NCBI GenBank assembly: GCA_013398955.1
Contig: VWPU01008489.1
Location: forward strand, 62,001-126,000
Length of the DNA stretch: 64,000 bases
From: Callaeas wilsoni
Lineage: Eukaryota; Chordata; Aves; Passeriformes; Callaeidae
Direction: 5' to 3'
In this document: positions 12,885-24,600 of the stretch, in pieces
How positions within the stretch are numbered: position 1 is the first letter of the stretch
Layout: each line of letters starts with the position of its first letter
Position numbers and translations under genes: made by a program
Notes under the pieces: generated by a model
The model's database searches: none
The model's input: the letters and a program-made list of their open reading frames with translations, nothing else
Told to the model about the DNA's origin: nothing

Positions 12885-12931
12885 AATACTGGCCTGAATT
12901 TTCATTTCAGGCTGATTGAAAATCAGCCTCT
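12885..12931. repeat. Palindromic remnant of an old amniote repeat
   Basis: Contains two adjoining short palindromes. CCTGAA/TTCAGG precedes a perfect 9-bp inverted repeat AGGCTGATT, GAA, AATCAGCCT (12,909-12,929). The phrase TGAAAATCAGCC is very like the arm of a widespread amniote palindromic repeat (remembered as '...CTGAAAATCAGGCC'). The inverted repeat is certain; the family link is tentative. Confidence 0.45.
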
Positions 12932-14057
12932 GTTATCACAGTAATCATACTATATTTTTTTTCTTGCATGAAATAATGAGGCTTGATCTTAAAATTATTT
13001 CATTTTTGCTCCTAATAATCCTAATTGGACAGTAATCCTTTTCTGCTACAAGCCACTTAGCAGAAAGCCACAATTTATTAATGATTAATATTCACAAAAT
13101 CTTCTAATTATATACCTTCAGCAAAATAACTTTCTTCCTCTGACATTCCCCTTCCTGATAAAATGAAGATTCTAGCACTTGTCCCCAAATTTTTTCCCCA
13201 TCTGCTACATATTTACTTCTACTTTCATGCCCTCATTGCCATTCAGGCATTTTCCTCTGGCTCCCATGTTCAGAACCACTCTCAGGGTGAAACCCTGGAG
13301 AACCAGTTGGTTGGTTCTACACCAGATCTTCATTTCATTTGTTCCCTCTGCTCTATCTTGTTGCCTCTTTTCTTTCTTACTGCTGAACAACATTTTACTA
13401 CATGCTATTTGGGACCAGGATGTGGTGAAATGAGGGACTGTCCCTTCCAGACTTAGATCCCTTAAGCGTTCCTCAGTGACCTTCCCAATTTGCTCTGACT
13501 CCAAGACTATACATCTGCTCTTGAAGCCTGGCTTTACCGAGAAAGCTCATGGTAACATAAGCTGAATCCCTCTTTAGACCTTCCTCAGGGCAGGCTGCCT
13601 TTCAGATTTCTATCTCACACTCCCCCAAATGCATGCCAGAGTCTCTCCTATTTATTCCACATCCAGGTGAGATAAAGAGTTGCTTTCATCAGCAAAGAAC
13701 ATTTAAACTTTTCTCAGTTTAAGTCAATTTAATATTATTAATCAGATTAACTCCTGGCAGGCTTTTCTTCCAAACACAGTGCATCTCTATGGAAACACAA
13801 AACTGCGTGGAAAACTGAATATCGAGCACACATAGTAAAAAATCATTTAAAATGCTATCGAGGCACATTTACTATTCTTATACAGAGAAGTTATTCATGA
13901 CTAAATCCATATAATTTACAAAGCTAACATTTGCAAGACCACTCCAAAGACTTGCATAGTTATATTTTCCTAACTTTTAACAAGATTTAACTACTTTGGC
14001 ACTATTTAACTATTCAAAAGTGCCTGTCACCCGGCTTGGATCAGGAGTGTACTTTTG
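12932..14057. other. Non-coding stretch, nothing recognised
   Basis: Mildly pyrimidine-rich around 13,130-13,400, where overlapping open frames of 97-99 codons occur on both strands without family resemblance. Confidence 0.45.
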
Positions 14058-14140
14058 AAGCAAATTTATCCTCACTCAACAGGACTTCAGTTCACACCAT
14101 GGAGTAATCTGGAAGTGAGCAGAACTAGATCCTGAAACTG
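14058..14140. repeat. Possible remnant of an old amniote palindromic repeat
   Basis: The phrases GCAAATTTATCCTCACTCA, CACACCATGGAGTAATCTGG and AGAACTAGATCCT follow the order of a common ancient amniote repeat that carries 'TTTACACCAGTGTAAATCTGGAGTAA'. The match is short and strongly decayed. Confidence 0.3.
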
Positions 14141-15334
14141 GAAACAGGAAGATGTGCCCTAGGAGTCCTCATGACTGAACTTCAGCAGCTGGCAGGGATT
14201 TGGCCCCAAGATCAGGGTAATGTGAGCCAGAGTGACACTTACTGAGCAGCATCTCTGTCTCCCTCCACATCTGCTCCTATCAGGACACAGTAGCTGCTAC
14301 TGAAGACAGAGTCTCTGCATCTCATGTTGTGTGCTTTGCTATCTTAGATGCTTTGCACTCTTAATTATAATCAAATAAAACTCTAATACCAGGTATAACC
14401 ACCTTCCCATTTTGAAACCTTGGGCAGGAACCAGTAGTTTCTTTTTTGGCCCAGTTTTTCCAACAGAACAGATGTGGCCAACTATTTAAATTCCTTGATA
14501 TGCAGCCCCAGAAGAGTGGATAAAGCTCTTTCAAGCCCATGGATATTTAACTCATTCATACATATTTATTCATACAATATTTTGTTCCAATCATAACATT
14601 GAGGCTTTTTGTATCTCATATGCCTGTTCAAATCATAATATATTCCTTACTTGGAGTGGAGGCTGCATTGAAAAAACAGAATGCAAAGGGATATGCGGAA
14701 GCAAATTTTTTGGTTGTCAAATATATTGGATCCTCTCACCTGCCCAAATTTATGCTTGTTGAAAGGTTTATCTTAAAAGCTGCTGTTCGGTTTTAACCCT
14801 TTTTGAAATCAATTAAGAGCTGAAGTCAGCAGGGTCATCATGCTCAGGCCCTTGTTGGTGAATAGCAGATTCCCTACTGCCTATGTATATTGCAATTACC
14901 CTTGTTTCTATAATTATGCTATGCAATCATCAGCTGTCCAGGACAAGATCCTTATTAGGTTACTAGCAGAACTTAAAGGGGTCAGGGTGCCCTTTTTGGC
15001 ACGTTTCACACACCCTGTGCTTTTGTGGAAAAATGAATTCACTAAGAAAATGTTGTACATTGGTCATAATTAAACAGCCACCCCAAATTTTCCCATGTTT
15101 AATTTATAGTTATAGTCTAGGGATTACTTTTAATCCTGTTTTTTTTCCTTTGTGTGCTTGTTTGCTACTGAGAGAAATGTTATTACTTTCAGTCATAACT
15201 TGGAATAAGCTATTAAACTTCTGCAACTTTGGTGCAGAACTCTCCCAAATAATGTGAATAGAAGCAGCTCATCCAACAAAAAACTCTCAAATACTTCTGT
15301 CTATAACATTTTAAATAGTTAAATTAAGCAAATA
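14141..15334. other. Non-coding stretch, nothing recognised
   Basis: AT-rich, with only short open frames of 65-77 codons that lack splice or family support. Confidence 0.5.
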
Positions 15335-15412
15335 TTGGCCCTACTCCAGATGGTGCTAATGATGAAGATAAACTATGCTTTACACCATGTGAAGAATCTA
15401 GTCCTTTTCTGC
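15335..15412. repeat. Possible remnant of an old amniote palindromic repeat
   Basis: Begins with TTGGCCCTACTCCAGATGG and ends with TTTACACCATGTGAAGAATC. These two arms resemble the inverted ends of the ancient amniote repeat remembered as 'GGGCCAAATTCTG...TTTACACCAGCTGAGGATCTGGCCC'. The family link is from memory. Confidence 0.38.
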
Positions 15413-16166
15413 ACCAAATCTTCACCGTTCTTACATAAGGTATCCGAGATAGAAAACTGAGAATTTTAAATTTATTTTAGACTTTGCACTTTGCTTTTAT
15501 ATAACAGAACTATTAGAAATATGAGGGGTTGGAAAGCGAGAGTAGGTTGTGATAACTTTTAGTGAATTGCAGTTTTCTCATTTCTGACTCTTTACAATAG
15601 ATGTGTCAACAACTGTTAAGTGAGGCTTTTCCTGGTGTTTACAAAGTGCTTATTTTCTATCAAGTCTAAAAATGCAAAATCAAAAGGCTAAATATTTGCA
15701 TTCCCAGAAAGGCAGTCTAAATAATTTAGTCAGTCGAAAAGCACATTATTGTCTATATTGATTTTTTAAATAATTTTTTTCGCCTGAAGGTTTACTGTTT
15801 CACACTATTTCCCTTAATTATTCCACTAACTCCAGATTGACATAGTGCAAGAAAGAATGCTATCTGCAAATTTTGGACATTTCAGCACTACTGTTTGGCC
15901 CAGGGCTCAGTCTTGCAGTTGCTGGGAGTTTTGCAGTTGGATTGCACTGTGGCCACTTTCCCCCCTGGCTGCCCAAGCATTAACTGCCCCAACTGCCTCT
16001 TGCATACCCACCACAGCCCCTGAGCCATTGCTGGGCCCTTCTGTCTCTGCTGTCTGTGTCCAGCAGCTCAAGATCAGGTTGATCTTTGAGCATCAGTCAC
16101 ACGCAACTTCAATAACTTTCCTTATGCAATTGCTTATTGAATAGTTATTTTCTAAGCCCAGAAGTA
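15413..16166. other. Non-coding stretch; GC-richer patch at about 15,890-16,080
   Basis: The patch contains a 99-codon open frame (15,845-16,144, plus) rich in Ala, Ser and Thr, with no family resemblance and no convincing splice sites. It could be an unrecognised repeat. Confidence 0.4.
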
Positions 16167-16242
16167 AGAAATAATAAAACAAACAAAGAAACAAACAAAA
16201 AAATCCAAAATCCAAAAAAAAAAGCTAACAAAAAAAATTAAG
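16167..16242 (+). repeat. A-rich low-complexity tract
   Basis: Runs of A interrupted by C and G, including AAACAAACAAAGAAACAAAC and A10. It could be a decayed poly(A) tail, but no retrotransposed body is visible upstream. Confidence 0.8.
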
Positions 16243-19200
16243 AATGAGGTTGGAAGAAGCTATAGCATGAAAAATATCTGTAACAGATATAATCTCCTTT
16301 TAATCCAAAACCTAGTTGGTTCTGTTTTTCAGAAATTTGTTCTGTTGTCAGAATATTTGGGTGGAAATAAAACACCTTTTGCAAATTGGAAGCTTTTCAA
16401 AAGGAAATCTAGAGTGCCGTTAGAAACATTCCTACCTGTAAAATCAAAATTTAATATACAGTTTTTGAGTAGATTTCATTTAAAGTAAAATAGTTTATCA
16501 TGCTGGAAAAAAAGTCCCCATTTCTTTTTAAAAGTCAGTTCTGCATTAAATTTCACTCACCCAAAGCCTATAGGACCTCACAGGACTTGTAGAAACAGCA
16601 GCACAAGTTCTTCTGTTCCTTCTCTGTGAAACAGACAGGTAGACCACAAAAAACACTCTCATGCTCATGGTATTCAAATGTCTTCCCAAAGGCTTCATAA
16701 GCCATGATATTTCTCCTCATTCAGGTAGAGCACTTGTATGCTGCCAAACCTGTCTATATGGATCTTAAAAATGCCTGACTGCTGCTACTTTTAAAAAAGA
16801 TAGATGGTGAGCATGCTGACACATGGGCTGCTCCTGACCTGACAGATGCCTCGCTTTTTGTCAGTTTAACACACGTAATTCACATCCACAGCCATTGCTT
16901 GAACTCAGTGCTACCAGGTGTGTTACAAGAGGTTGTTAGACTATAATACCAATATTTCGGTGATAGGCTATGTGCACCCCATTGCTGCACGCCATAGAAG
17001 GCTCATGTGCATACAAATGTTTTTTCAAAATACATAAAACTTTGTTCACTTCTAGAGGCTGATGATGATGGAATTTTAAAATTTATTTCTTTGGACCAAA
17101 ATAAAATGAGAATATTTGCACATTCAAAGGCACCAATAGAGAAATGAAATTAGCTGTTTTTACTTATTTTAAGTTCCAGTTCTGCTCCAAAGGACTCTAA
17201 CATGACATGAAGAATTCCAATGATATGTGAGCTATAAAAAAAAAATTACTTAGGCCACCCTTGAATAACAATTTATTCTTAAAGACAAAAACTCCTTAGA
17301 AGAACAATCAACTGAAATTTTCAAATGAGATTTCCTGGGCTTAGCAGGGTCGGTGCTTTGAATGCTCTTGCTCTTACAAAAGTGCTGAATGTCCAGGAAG
17401 CCCCAAATAACTGGAAATGAACTCTGAACACTGGTCTGACATCTTATCTAAAAATTGGCATGATCATTAGAATGACTATGATCTTTCAAGTTCCTATGGG
17501 AAAAAGTCTACCACTAGAAATGCCAGTGTAGTTTATGCGTCTTTTTTTGGCAATTTCTAAAAGAAGAACTGTGTCAACTCTTAGGCTTGAAGTTGATACT
17601 TACCAGAGAAGAGGTTAACATTATCATTAGCTTTGTAAGATACAAAAAAATTTTAGGCAATTCAGGTGAAATACAGGTGGCAAAAGTGGTTTGATGTTTT
17701 ACAATGAAACTCCTTCGCTTGTTCCACAATGGTTTTCTTAAGTGTGTATCTTAGAAAAGAAAAATCAAAATAAAAATCTATATATTGTTTAAACCTGCTT
17801 AATACAAAGGTATTACATGAAGTTTCACACCAGCGCAATCTCTTGTCATGAAATATTTATAATATTTATAATTAGCTTTTAAATAAGTCTTGAATATCTT
17901 TGCTTTCTTAAACTTATCTTCATGACATATTTTAATTAGTACTCAAGAAATACACTATCTAGTGCCATAAATTAACCGAGAGCATGACTAGCTCTATGAT
18001 GAAATATATATAGAACAATCCAATGTCTAACATGAAGAAATCTGACAAAATGCTATGTAGCTGGCCGTTATGTTATAATTCCTCATTTCCCAGCAACTAT
18101 CAAAATATGAATTTGATGAGTTATTTAAGTTCACTGTCTGGTCAGCAACAGAAATACTATGAAATTCGTTATTAATAATACATTGTAAATATTATGACTA
18201 CTGAAAAAGATAGACATATTATACTCTCAGACTTGCAGGAGAATATGTACACTCTTCCTGAAGACGTTTTCTGACCTGACACCAGAAGTTACTCAATCTA
18301 GTCTCAGGCACAGCGTGTTCGATCTGTTGTCACATGTACATGGAGATTTCTCCCTAGGGAAATGAGCAAAGAAAAATCCTAAATTAAATCACTGCCGAAA
18401 TCAATGGATACAACATAGGATAACTTTTGAGCTTCCTGGTAAAATAATGTTGCACACTAATCTGGTGCACTAACCTAGTGCAGAAACTCACTATTTGTCT
18501 AGAAACCCCTGGTTAACAGGAAGATTTTAAGAAGGAAAAAAAGCTGTTGAAATTATACACTGGATACAGCTTTGAGTTGTAAGAAGATAAATATAGGACA
18601 TGCCAAGATCTTCAAAATTGTCTAAGGAAGAAACTCCGTAAGAGTATCTATTCGATATGGATACTTCATCTCTGGACTCCTGAAAGTGGAGATACTCACT
18701 TATATTGTCTGCTACTTTAAACCTGTAGATAATTTTAACCTACATGGGCTCAAAAACAGTTAAATCAGAAATAAAGACATAGCTACAATTTTTAAAAAAA
18801 CAATCCTCTTCCAAGCAGTTAGGCATACTGTGACTGTTTCAATATATAGGAGTCATGACATAAGCCAGGAAGTTTGAAACATACCCGGTGCTTTGGTATC
18901 ATTCAAGGCATTACAGCAGACAAAGGGAAAGTCTTTACAGTACTGTGGTACTTGCTGATGCTAGAAGGATACATTCTGAGTGGTTTTTCTCCCCAAGATA
19001 TGTTTCAAAAAGTGTCTGAGTAATTGCACCATTACTTCGCTAAAGGCTTTCCTTCTGATTACTAGAGTTTAAAAGACAATTCAGAATTTGAATGAGTATT
19101 CTCTTTGGCTGCTATGCATCATCTGGAAAGATGTGAATTTTTGAAATGGCTCAGCAACAAACCCAGTCTTAGTCAGCAAGGTCTTTTCCTTGGGATCATT

Positions 19201-19620
19201 TATGAAGGCTAGAAAGCTACATTCACACCCAGGGAACAACATAGTTCAGCACATGAAGAAAATAAACAGACCCTCCGGCTTCAGCCCAGTCCCATGACCC
19301 CTGTGTACAGAGCTTAACCTTCCAAAAGGCATTCAACTTCTTTGGGTCACTGGAGGAGGGGTGAAGATGTCCTGCTTACTGGAAAATGCCACTGTGACCA
19401 GGGAAATCTTTTGTGAGACAATATCCTGATGCAAGCATTTACCTTTGTGCCATTTACCTACGTTATTTCATGCCAAAGATCAAGAAATAACATTCCCTTT
19501 GGGGAAACAATTATCCATCGAGTGCTACTTGTTCAGTCACATTTGACAGAGTTGTAGTCCCATACTTCAGAGATTAAAAGGGAGATGAAGTACTTCAAGA
19601 AGCATAATCTTTGATTTTGG
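16243..19620. other. Non-coding stretch, nothing recognised
   Basis: AT-rich. No open frame beyond 73 codons and no repeat family recognised. Confidence 0.5.
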
Positions 19621-19646
19621 AAAAACAAAACAAAACAAAACAAAAA
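19621..19646 (+). repeat. (AAAAC)n microsatellite
   Basis: Five near-perfect AAAAC units ending in AAAAATTAC. Confidence 0.9.
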
Positions 19647-20966
19647 TTACAACCATTAAAAATCACAAGCCCATTTAAATTAGGAACTGCAAAAACTTTA
19701 AACTTCAATGCAAAATGTATCTTTTGTGTAGCATGAGATAGTAACAGATACCTGTGATGCAGAGAAAAGATCTGCTAAATATGAATGTCATTTTTACCAC
19801 TGGAGATCTGGGTTGAAATTCCCACTAGAGAATACCTTTATAGATCTCATTTTAGTATATTGTAGCCATACCATTATAAAACCATCAAATGCAATTTGGC
19901 ACAGCATGATACTTAAATGGTGGCCTGAAATTAACAGACTGAATTACTCTCTACAGGCAGCCAAGGTTATTTATGAATCGGAATTCGGATAACTAAGTGA
20001 AGGGCCTAACTGAACTCTGTGCTTTTATACTCCCAATCTCTGTTTTCTGTGATTTGAAATACTTTTTTCAGTCGTCCTTTAGTTGAACTTCCAGAATATT
20101 TAATCACTTAAAATGGGAGTAAAACTGAAAGCAGGATGCTGTATTAAGTACCTACAAGAGACAGTGTTTTTACATTTGTAAACTATCTTGTAAAAAGTTT
20201 TAATTAAAAGAGCTACATCTTGGCATCCGTGAGGTCTAGTGCAATTAGTTGCTTTAAACTCCATTTTCTCGTCTTGCTGCCAATTAAGCAAAACTTGTGT
20301 GCAAGAGTAATGGTTGCCTCAGTGACAAAATCAGAACATGCTAAATAATGTGATTAAACTTGTTAAAAGCCAAAATAAACACTTATAATTATCTCAAGAA
20401 AACCTGCATAGCCAAGTGAGAGCTCTATAAAGTGAAACTCTGCATCCATAATTTCAGACTTTCCTACACAATAGATCACAGTTAAAGATCTGTTAACAGA
20501 CCTCTGACTGCTGAACTGGGCAGCTTGTGGTTTTCTTCTAAACCTATTGGCATAATGTGGATTTATGCAAGAGGTGCAAATTGGAAGTTGTCTGCTATTG
20601 GAGTCATTGGCAGAACAGAAATCATACTGTAGGGTTAGCAGCATGAAGTACATTTCTTTGAAATTACACAGCAGGGTTTCAGCTTGTTGCTCTGCTTGCC
20701 TTTAAGACCAAGGTCTTATACTGTCTGGCCATGATTAAAATCAAAGTGTAGGCCTCTTTGCTGGGTGCCAGTAAATGAAGGTGAAAAACAGAAACAATCT
20801 GGATTCTTAATTATTTTAAAATGCAACATAGGCAAAAAGCTAAGATGAAAGCATTTGTTACTAATCTATCCTAATTATTCCACATAAAATGATTTCCTAA
20901 AGAGGTCTATATCTTGAGATAGTCACTTTCTATGAGTATGCAAGATCTTTTTTACCATACAGCATC
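19647..20966. other. Non-coding stretch, nothing recognised
   Basis: AT-rich. A 96-codon minus-strand frame (20,363-20,653) shows no family resemblance. Confidence 0.5.
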
Positions 20967-21036
20967 TTTTACTTAAACTCATGCATGTTTAAGTAAAAAG
21001 TTCCATGTTTAAGTTCCCATGTTTGTTTAAGTTCCA
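20967..21036. repeat. 12-bp perfect hairpin followed by tandem copies of its right arm
   Basis: TTTTACTTAAAC (20,967-20,978) and GTTTAAGTAAAA (20,987-20,998) are exactly complementary around the 8-nt loop TCATGCAT. The phrase CATGTTTAAGT then recurs at 21,004, and recurs at 21,019 in the expanded form CATGTTTGTTTAAGT. This gives about three irregular copies of a 15-19 base unit, each followed by TTCC or a variant. It looks like local slippage duplication of a palindrome arm. Confidence 0.85.
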
Positions 21037-21258
21037 AACAAGAACTGACAAACAGTCTAAATGGTAAGCTTATTTATATTCAGATTTAAGGGTACATCAA
21101 GCCTTGAAATACACCAAGAGACCACACTGAATTTACTGAAAATTGAATGACCACTAGTTTGGTCCACTAGTAAAAAAGTGAGCATTTGGAAATGCTCCAT
21201 TCTGCTGCCATACTATGAAGATAAATGTAGGCATGTATATGCTGGCAAGCAGGATCAG

Positions 21259-21275
21259 AAAAAAAAAAAAAAAAA
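21259..21275 (+). repeat. A17 homopolymer
   Basis: Seventeen consecutive A residues. No recognisable retrotransposed body lies directly upstream, so it is better called a homopolymer than a poly(A) tail. Confidence 0.95.
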
Positions 21276-24164
21276 GTGTGGCAATAGAAGATAAAGATAT
21301 GGTAGCAGCATAGGAGCCCTCAGCATAAATCCAAGCCTCTCTACTCTGAGAATGTCATCCTTGTTTTGGTCACCGTGGTCACATTTTTAGTAAAATCATA
21401 GCAAAATAATGGCATTTGACAGAAAGTCAATGCTAGAAGTGAGCACTGTGCGGGCTATCTACACTACTGTGAGTTTTACTATAGGTGAACCAAGGGGCTT
21501 TTTCTTTACTTGTCAGCATATTCCAAAGTACTTACTGTCAGGATATTTTTTTCCTAATCAGCTCTTGGAGGTCTTAGTGATAGACAGACCTCTTGACTGA
21601 AATGAAGATGCTGCATATCTGGAGATAGTCAAGCACAAGCATTAAACCTGATGTGCAAATTGCTTGCCCACTTTAACGCTGGACTTTTTAAACATGCAAT
21701 CTTTGATTTAGACTACAGTGCTTAGAAGTCACCTTTTTGGCCTCATATGAAAAATACCTTATTTTTCCTAGTCTAGGCTTCCTGTTCATGGCGCCTTTTC
21801 TCTCAGAAAACAAACGCATGCTTTCCAGGTTACCAGCACAAGAAACATATTGGATATAAGGGAATAAAGGATTCAAGTGGTCACTATGAAATGTATTGTA
21901 TTTTGCCTGTTCTTTTAATAAATTTTTAATGCATTTCGAGTACTTTTTTTTCTTAGTAATTAAAATCCCATTTAATGTCATCCGGCTTGTTGAGTCCTAG
22001 ACAAGTACTTACAAACAAAATTTTCCATGCCTTTAAATCTACAGCAAAGAGAGGGATATATTTCTTTCTTGCACTAGATCAGACCAGTCCCTGATGTTAA
22101 ATTTAGTCCTAACTCACAACAACACGTATGTGACCTATTGATCCAGTTCTGTTAACTGGGTTTGTGTCTGGTCCAACTCTGGCAAGACCATGTCAGGCAA
22201 TGTTGGTGGGAACTGGAAAGGTGAACTCCTTGCTCACTCCCTTGCTGGGAGCAAGGAGGTCATTTGTACTGCTTGCCCACTACCATACTTGAATACAAAT
22301 ATTCATTTAAAACCACCCTGGGTAACAAATTAAGAGCAGTATTACTGCCTCAAGTTTCTACTTCTTTAGGAAAACCCTTGTCATCTTTTCCTATTTTGCC
22401 CTTTTCCCTTTAAAAAATCTCATTACTGTTAAGAAACCACATTGTTTGGACATTGCCCAGTATCCAAGTATGTTGAGCATATACTGTGGCAAATTTAGCC
22501 ACATAAAAATTGGTGCTCTGTCTTAACTTCTAATGCATATAATGCAATGCTCCACTGGAGAGTTTTAAAGTTACTTAAAGAAACACATTTCCCGTCTTTG
22601 AAAGTTGTAAAAGCTCCAAATAATTTAATAAACTGAATTAAAAAAATAGGCAGACAAAATCCCTACTAATGCTAGTGAAGCTTGTTTTCTGCAAAACATT
22701 CCTTTCGCTTACAAGACAGACATGAAGTTCTGGCCTATAATATTTCAGCTCTTGTGCTAACAGTAGAAACTGTAGTGAAAGCAACACCCTGCCCACCACT
22801 GCCGCCAGTAGTGCCAAAACCTGATGCAACGCCGGTGCAAGAAATTCACTGACAGACAGGATGTTAATGACTGCATGGTATCAACAGCCTCTTTGCACAG
22901 CTGCTGCCACGTATGAGGGATAAAAAAGCAAGCCCAAGCGGAAGCACTGTCAGGAAGAAGGTGCTCACTTTACATCACAGTCCATCAGAAAGGAAGATGA
23001 AAGAAAACAGCTGTGAAGAACAGATCTATTTCATGCAAATTCAGTGAGGATAATACTGAGCTCTTCTTTTTGAATTATTTCTCCATTCCTCTCTTTCTTT
23101 AAGTCCCTCGTGGCAGTCTGTACTAAGGTAAGAAGAGGTCTGCAAGTTAAGACTTAGGTGTTTCTCCTGCTGTGCATTCTCTGCAAAATGGTTTTCCTAA
23201 GCACTAATTCTCATTCTTCTCCCTGTGCTTGGGCCACACTCCCTGTGAAACAGGCACCTGTCTCTCCTTCCTCCTCTTTCAATTTTTTCCACACTCTGCA
23301 GATTGCATCCAGCAGATTCACTGGTAGATCAATCCCACAGCATCCATTAGAGGTGGTTCCTGAAAGGGAACCCTTTACGGGATCGTTACATGCTGCTGAT
23401 TCTCTGCAATATTGACTGAATCTGATGGACAGGCACAAAATGCGGTTTTTATAGGTGTATAAATTTCAGAAAGACTGTTTTTTGACTTGTGATCTGATAG
23501 CTAGACACTCAGAACTTTGCAATACAATGGTGAGAACAAAAACTGACATTCCTTCTTCACATGTTTTTTTTTGGTACACGTAACCTAACTTCAGAAGTTA
23601 TGCATTCTCAATGAAATTAATGTATCTTGAACAAAACAGCTAATTCTAGCTGCAAAAGCCTGACAATTAATCTCAACTCCAAGTTAAATAATAAAGCAAT
23701 TAAAAGCAGAAAAAAAGCCAAGGGCAAAAGAATGAATTTGCCCCTAAGAGTATTATATTAAGTGATATGGCCACTGAGCCCTGACATTCTTTGCATCCCA
23801 GTCTTGGCCTCTATCCTTGGACAATTCACTAAATATTTCCTCCTCAAAACTTATAGGACAGGATAAAATATTCATCCTAGTGTGATATGAAGATCAGCAC
23901 TACTTTTTAAAAATATGTTTTAAGTTATGAAGGGGAAAAGAAAGAAAAATTAAATAGAAATTATTCCTAAACCCACATGGAGTATGTAATATTGGGTGAA
24001 TAAAAATAAATGTTGCCAATACATTTTTATGCTCTTTAGGAGAATTTCAAAATTAATGAAAAAATGGAATAAAGTAGCCTAACATACATTATCTTAGCTC
24101 AAGTACTTAGTAAAATCTCATGGCCCATAATTTGAAAACATAATTCAACCTTTTATATGAATGA
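21276..24164. other. Non-coding stretch, nothing recognised apart from one hairpin
   Basis: AT-rich, with short open frames only. A perfect 10-bp inverted repeat at 22,226-22,258 is listed separately. Confidence 0.5.
22226..22258. repeat. Perfect 10-bp inverted repeat, 13-nt loop
   Basis: CTCCTTGCTC and GAGCAAGGAG are exact reverse complements around a 13-base loop. The stem is GC-rich in an AT-rich setting. No flanking features suggest a transposon end or a terminator, and its role is unknown. Confidence 0.9.
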
Positions 24165-24600
24165 GACCAGAGAGATTAGAAAACAGGATAATGTTAAATG
24201 GCAAAATATCTAACTGTCCAAGCCAATGGAAGGATCAGTGTAAGAGCTGTTTTTAATTAACATCTTAGTGGTTTGGAAAATGGAGTAAAGATCATATTAA
24301 CTAGATTTGATGATGATGTTGAGCTGAAAGATCTTGCCAAAAGTAAAGCCAGAGAAAATACAATGGACCAGAGAGGTTAAACAAATATGGCAAGGGAAGC
24401 TAACTCTCAACCTGGGGGAAAAAAAAGCAAGTTAGCATTAGATAAAGAAGATAAAACATACATGGGAGAGAAAGCAATGGAAGCGAGCAATTCCTTTGGT
24501 TCATGCCAAAATCAAGTTAGACTTGTGGTTTTAGCAAGATCGGACATCAATGGAGTAGTTTTACTGGAGCTGTCTTCTGCCATGGCAGGTGCACAGGAAA
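24165..24600 (+). mobile_element. Ancient CR1-like LINE fragment (reverse transcriptase, motif C region)
   Basis: The block order matches CR1 ORF2 downstream of motif B. It runs 'GGATCAGTG...GTTTTTAATTAACATC' (CR1 GSVLGPVLFNI), then 'TTTGGAAAATGGAGTAAAG' (about 24,272), then the motif C block at 24,303-24,326, then AACCTGGGG(A)n (about 24,408), AAAACATACATGGGAGAG (about 24,452) and TTAGACTTGTGGTTTTAG (about 24,517). In motif C the residues read RFDDDVEL where CR1 has KFADDTKL, so the aspartates persist but the alanine is lost. A stop directly after GSV and several frame breaks show that it is dead. The 5' edge is soft. It covers a more downstream part of the same ORF than the fragment at 1.6 kb. 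Confidence 0.72.

Noticed and set aside
21259..21275. Poly(A) tail of a processed pseudogene
   Set aside because: No gene-like sequence upstream and no flanking target duplication seen.
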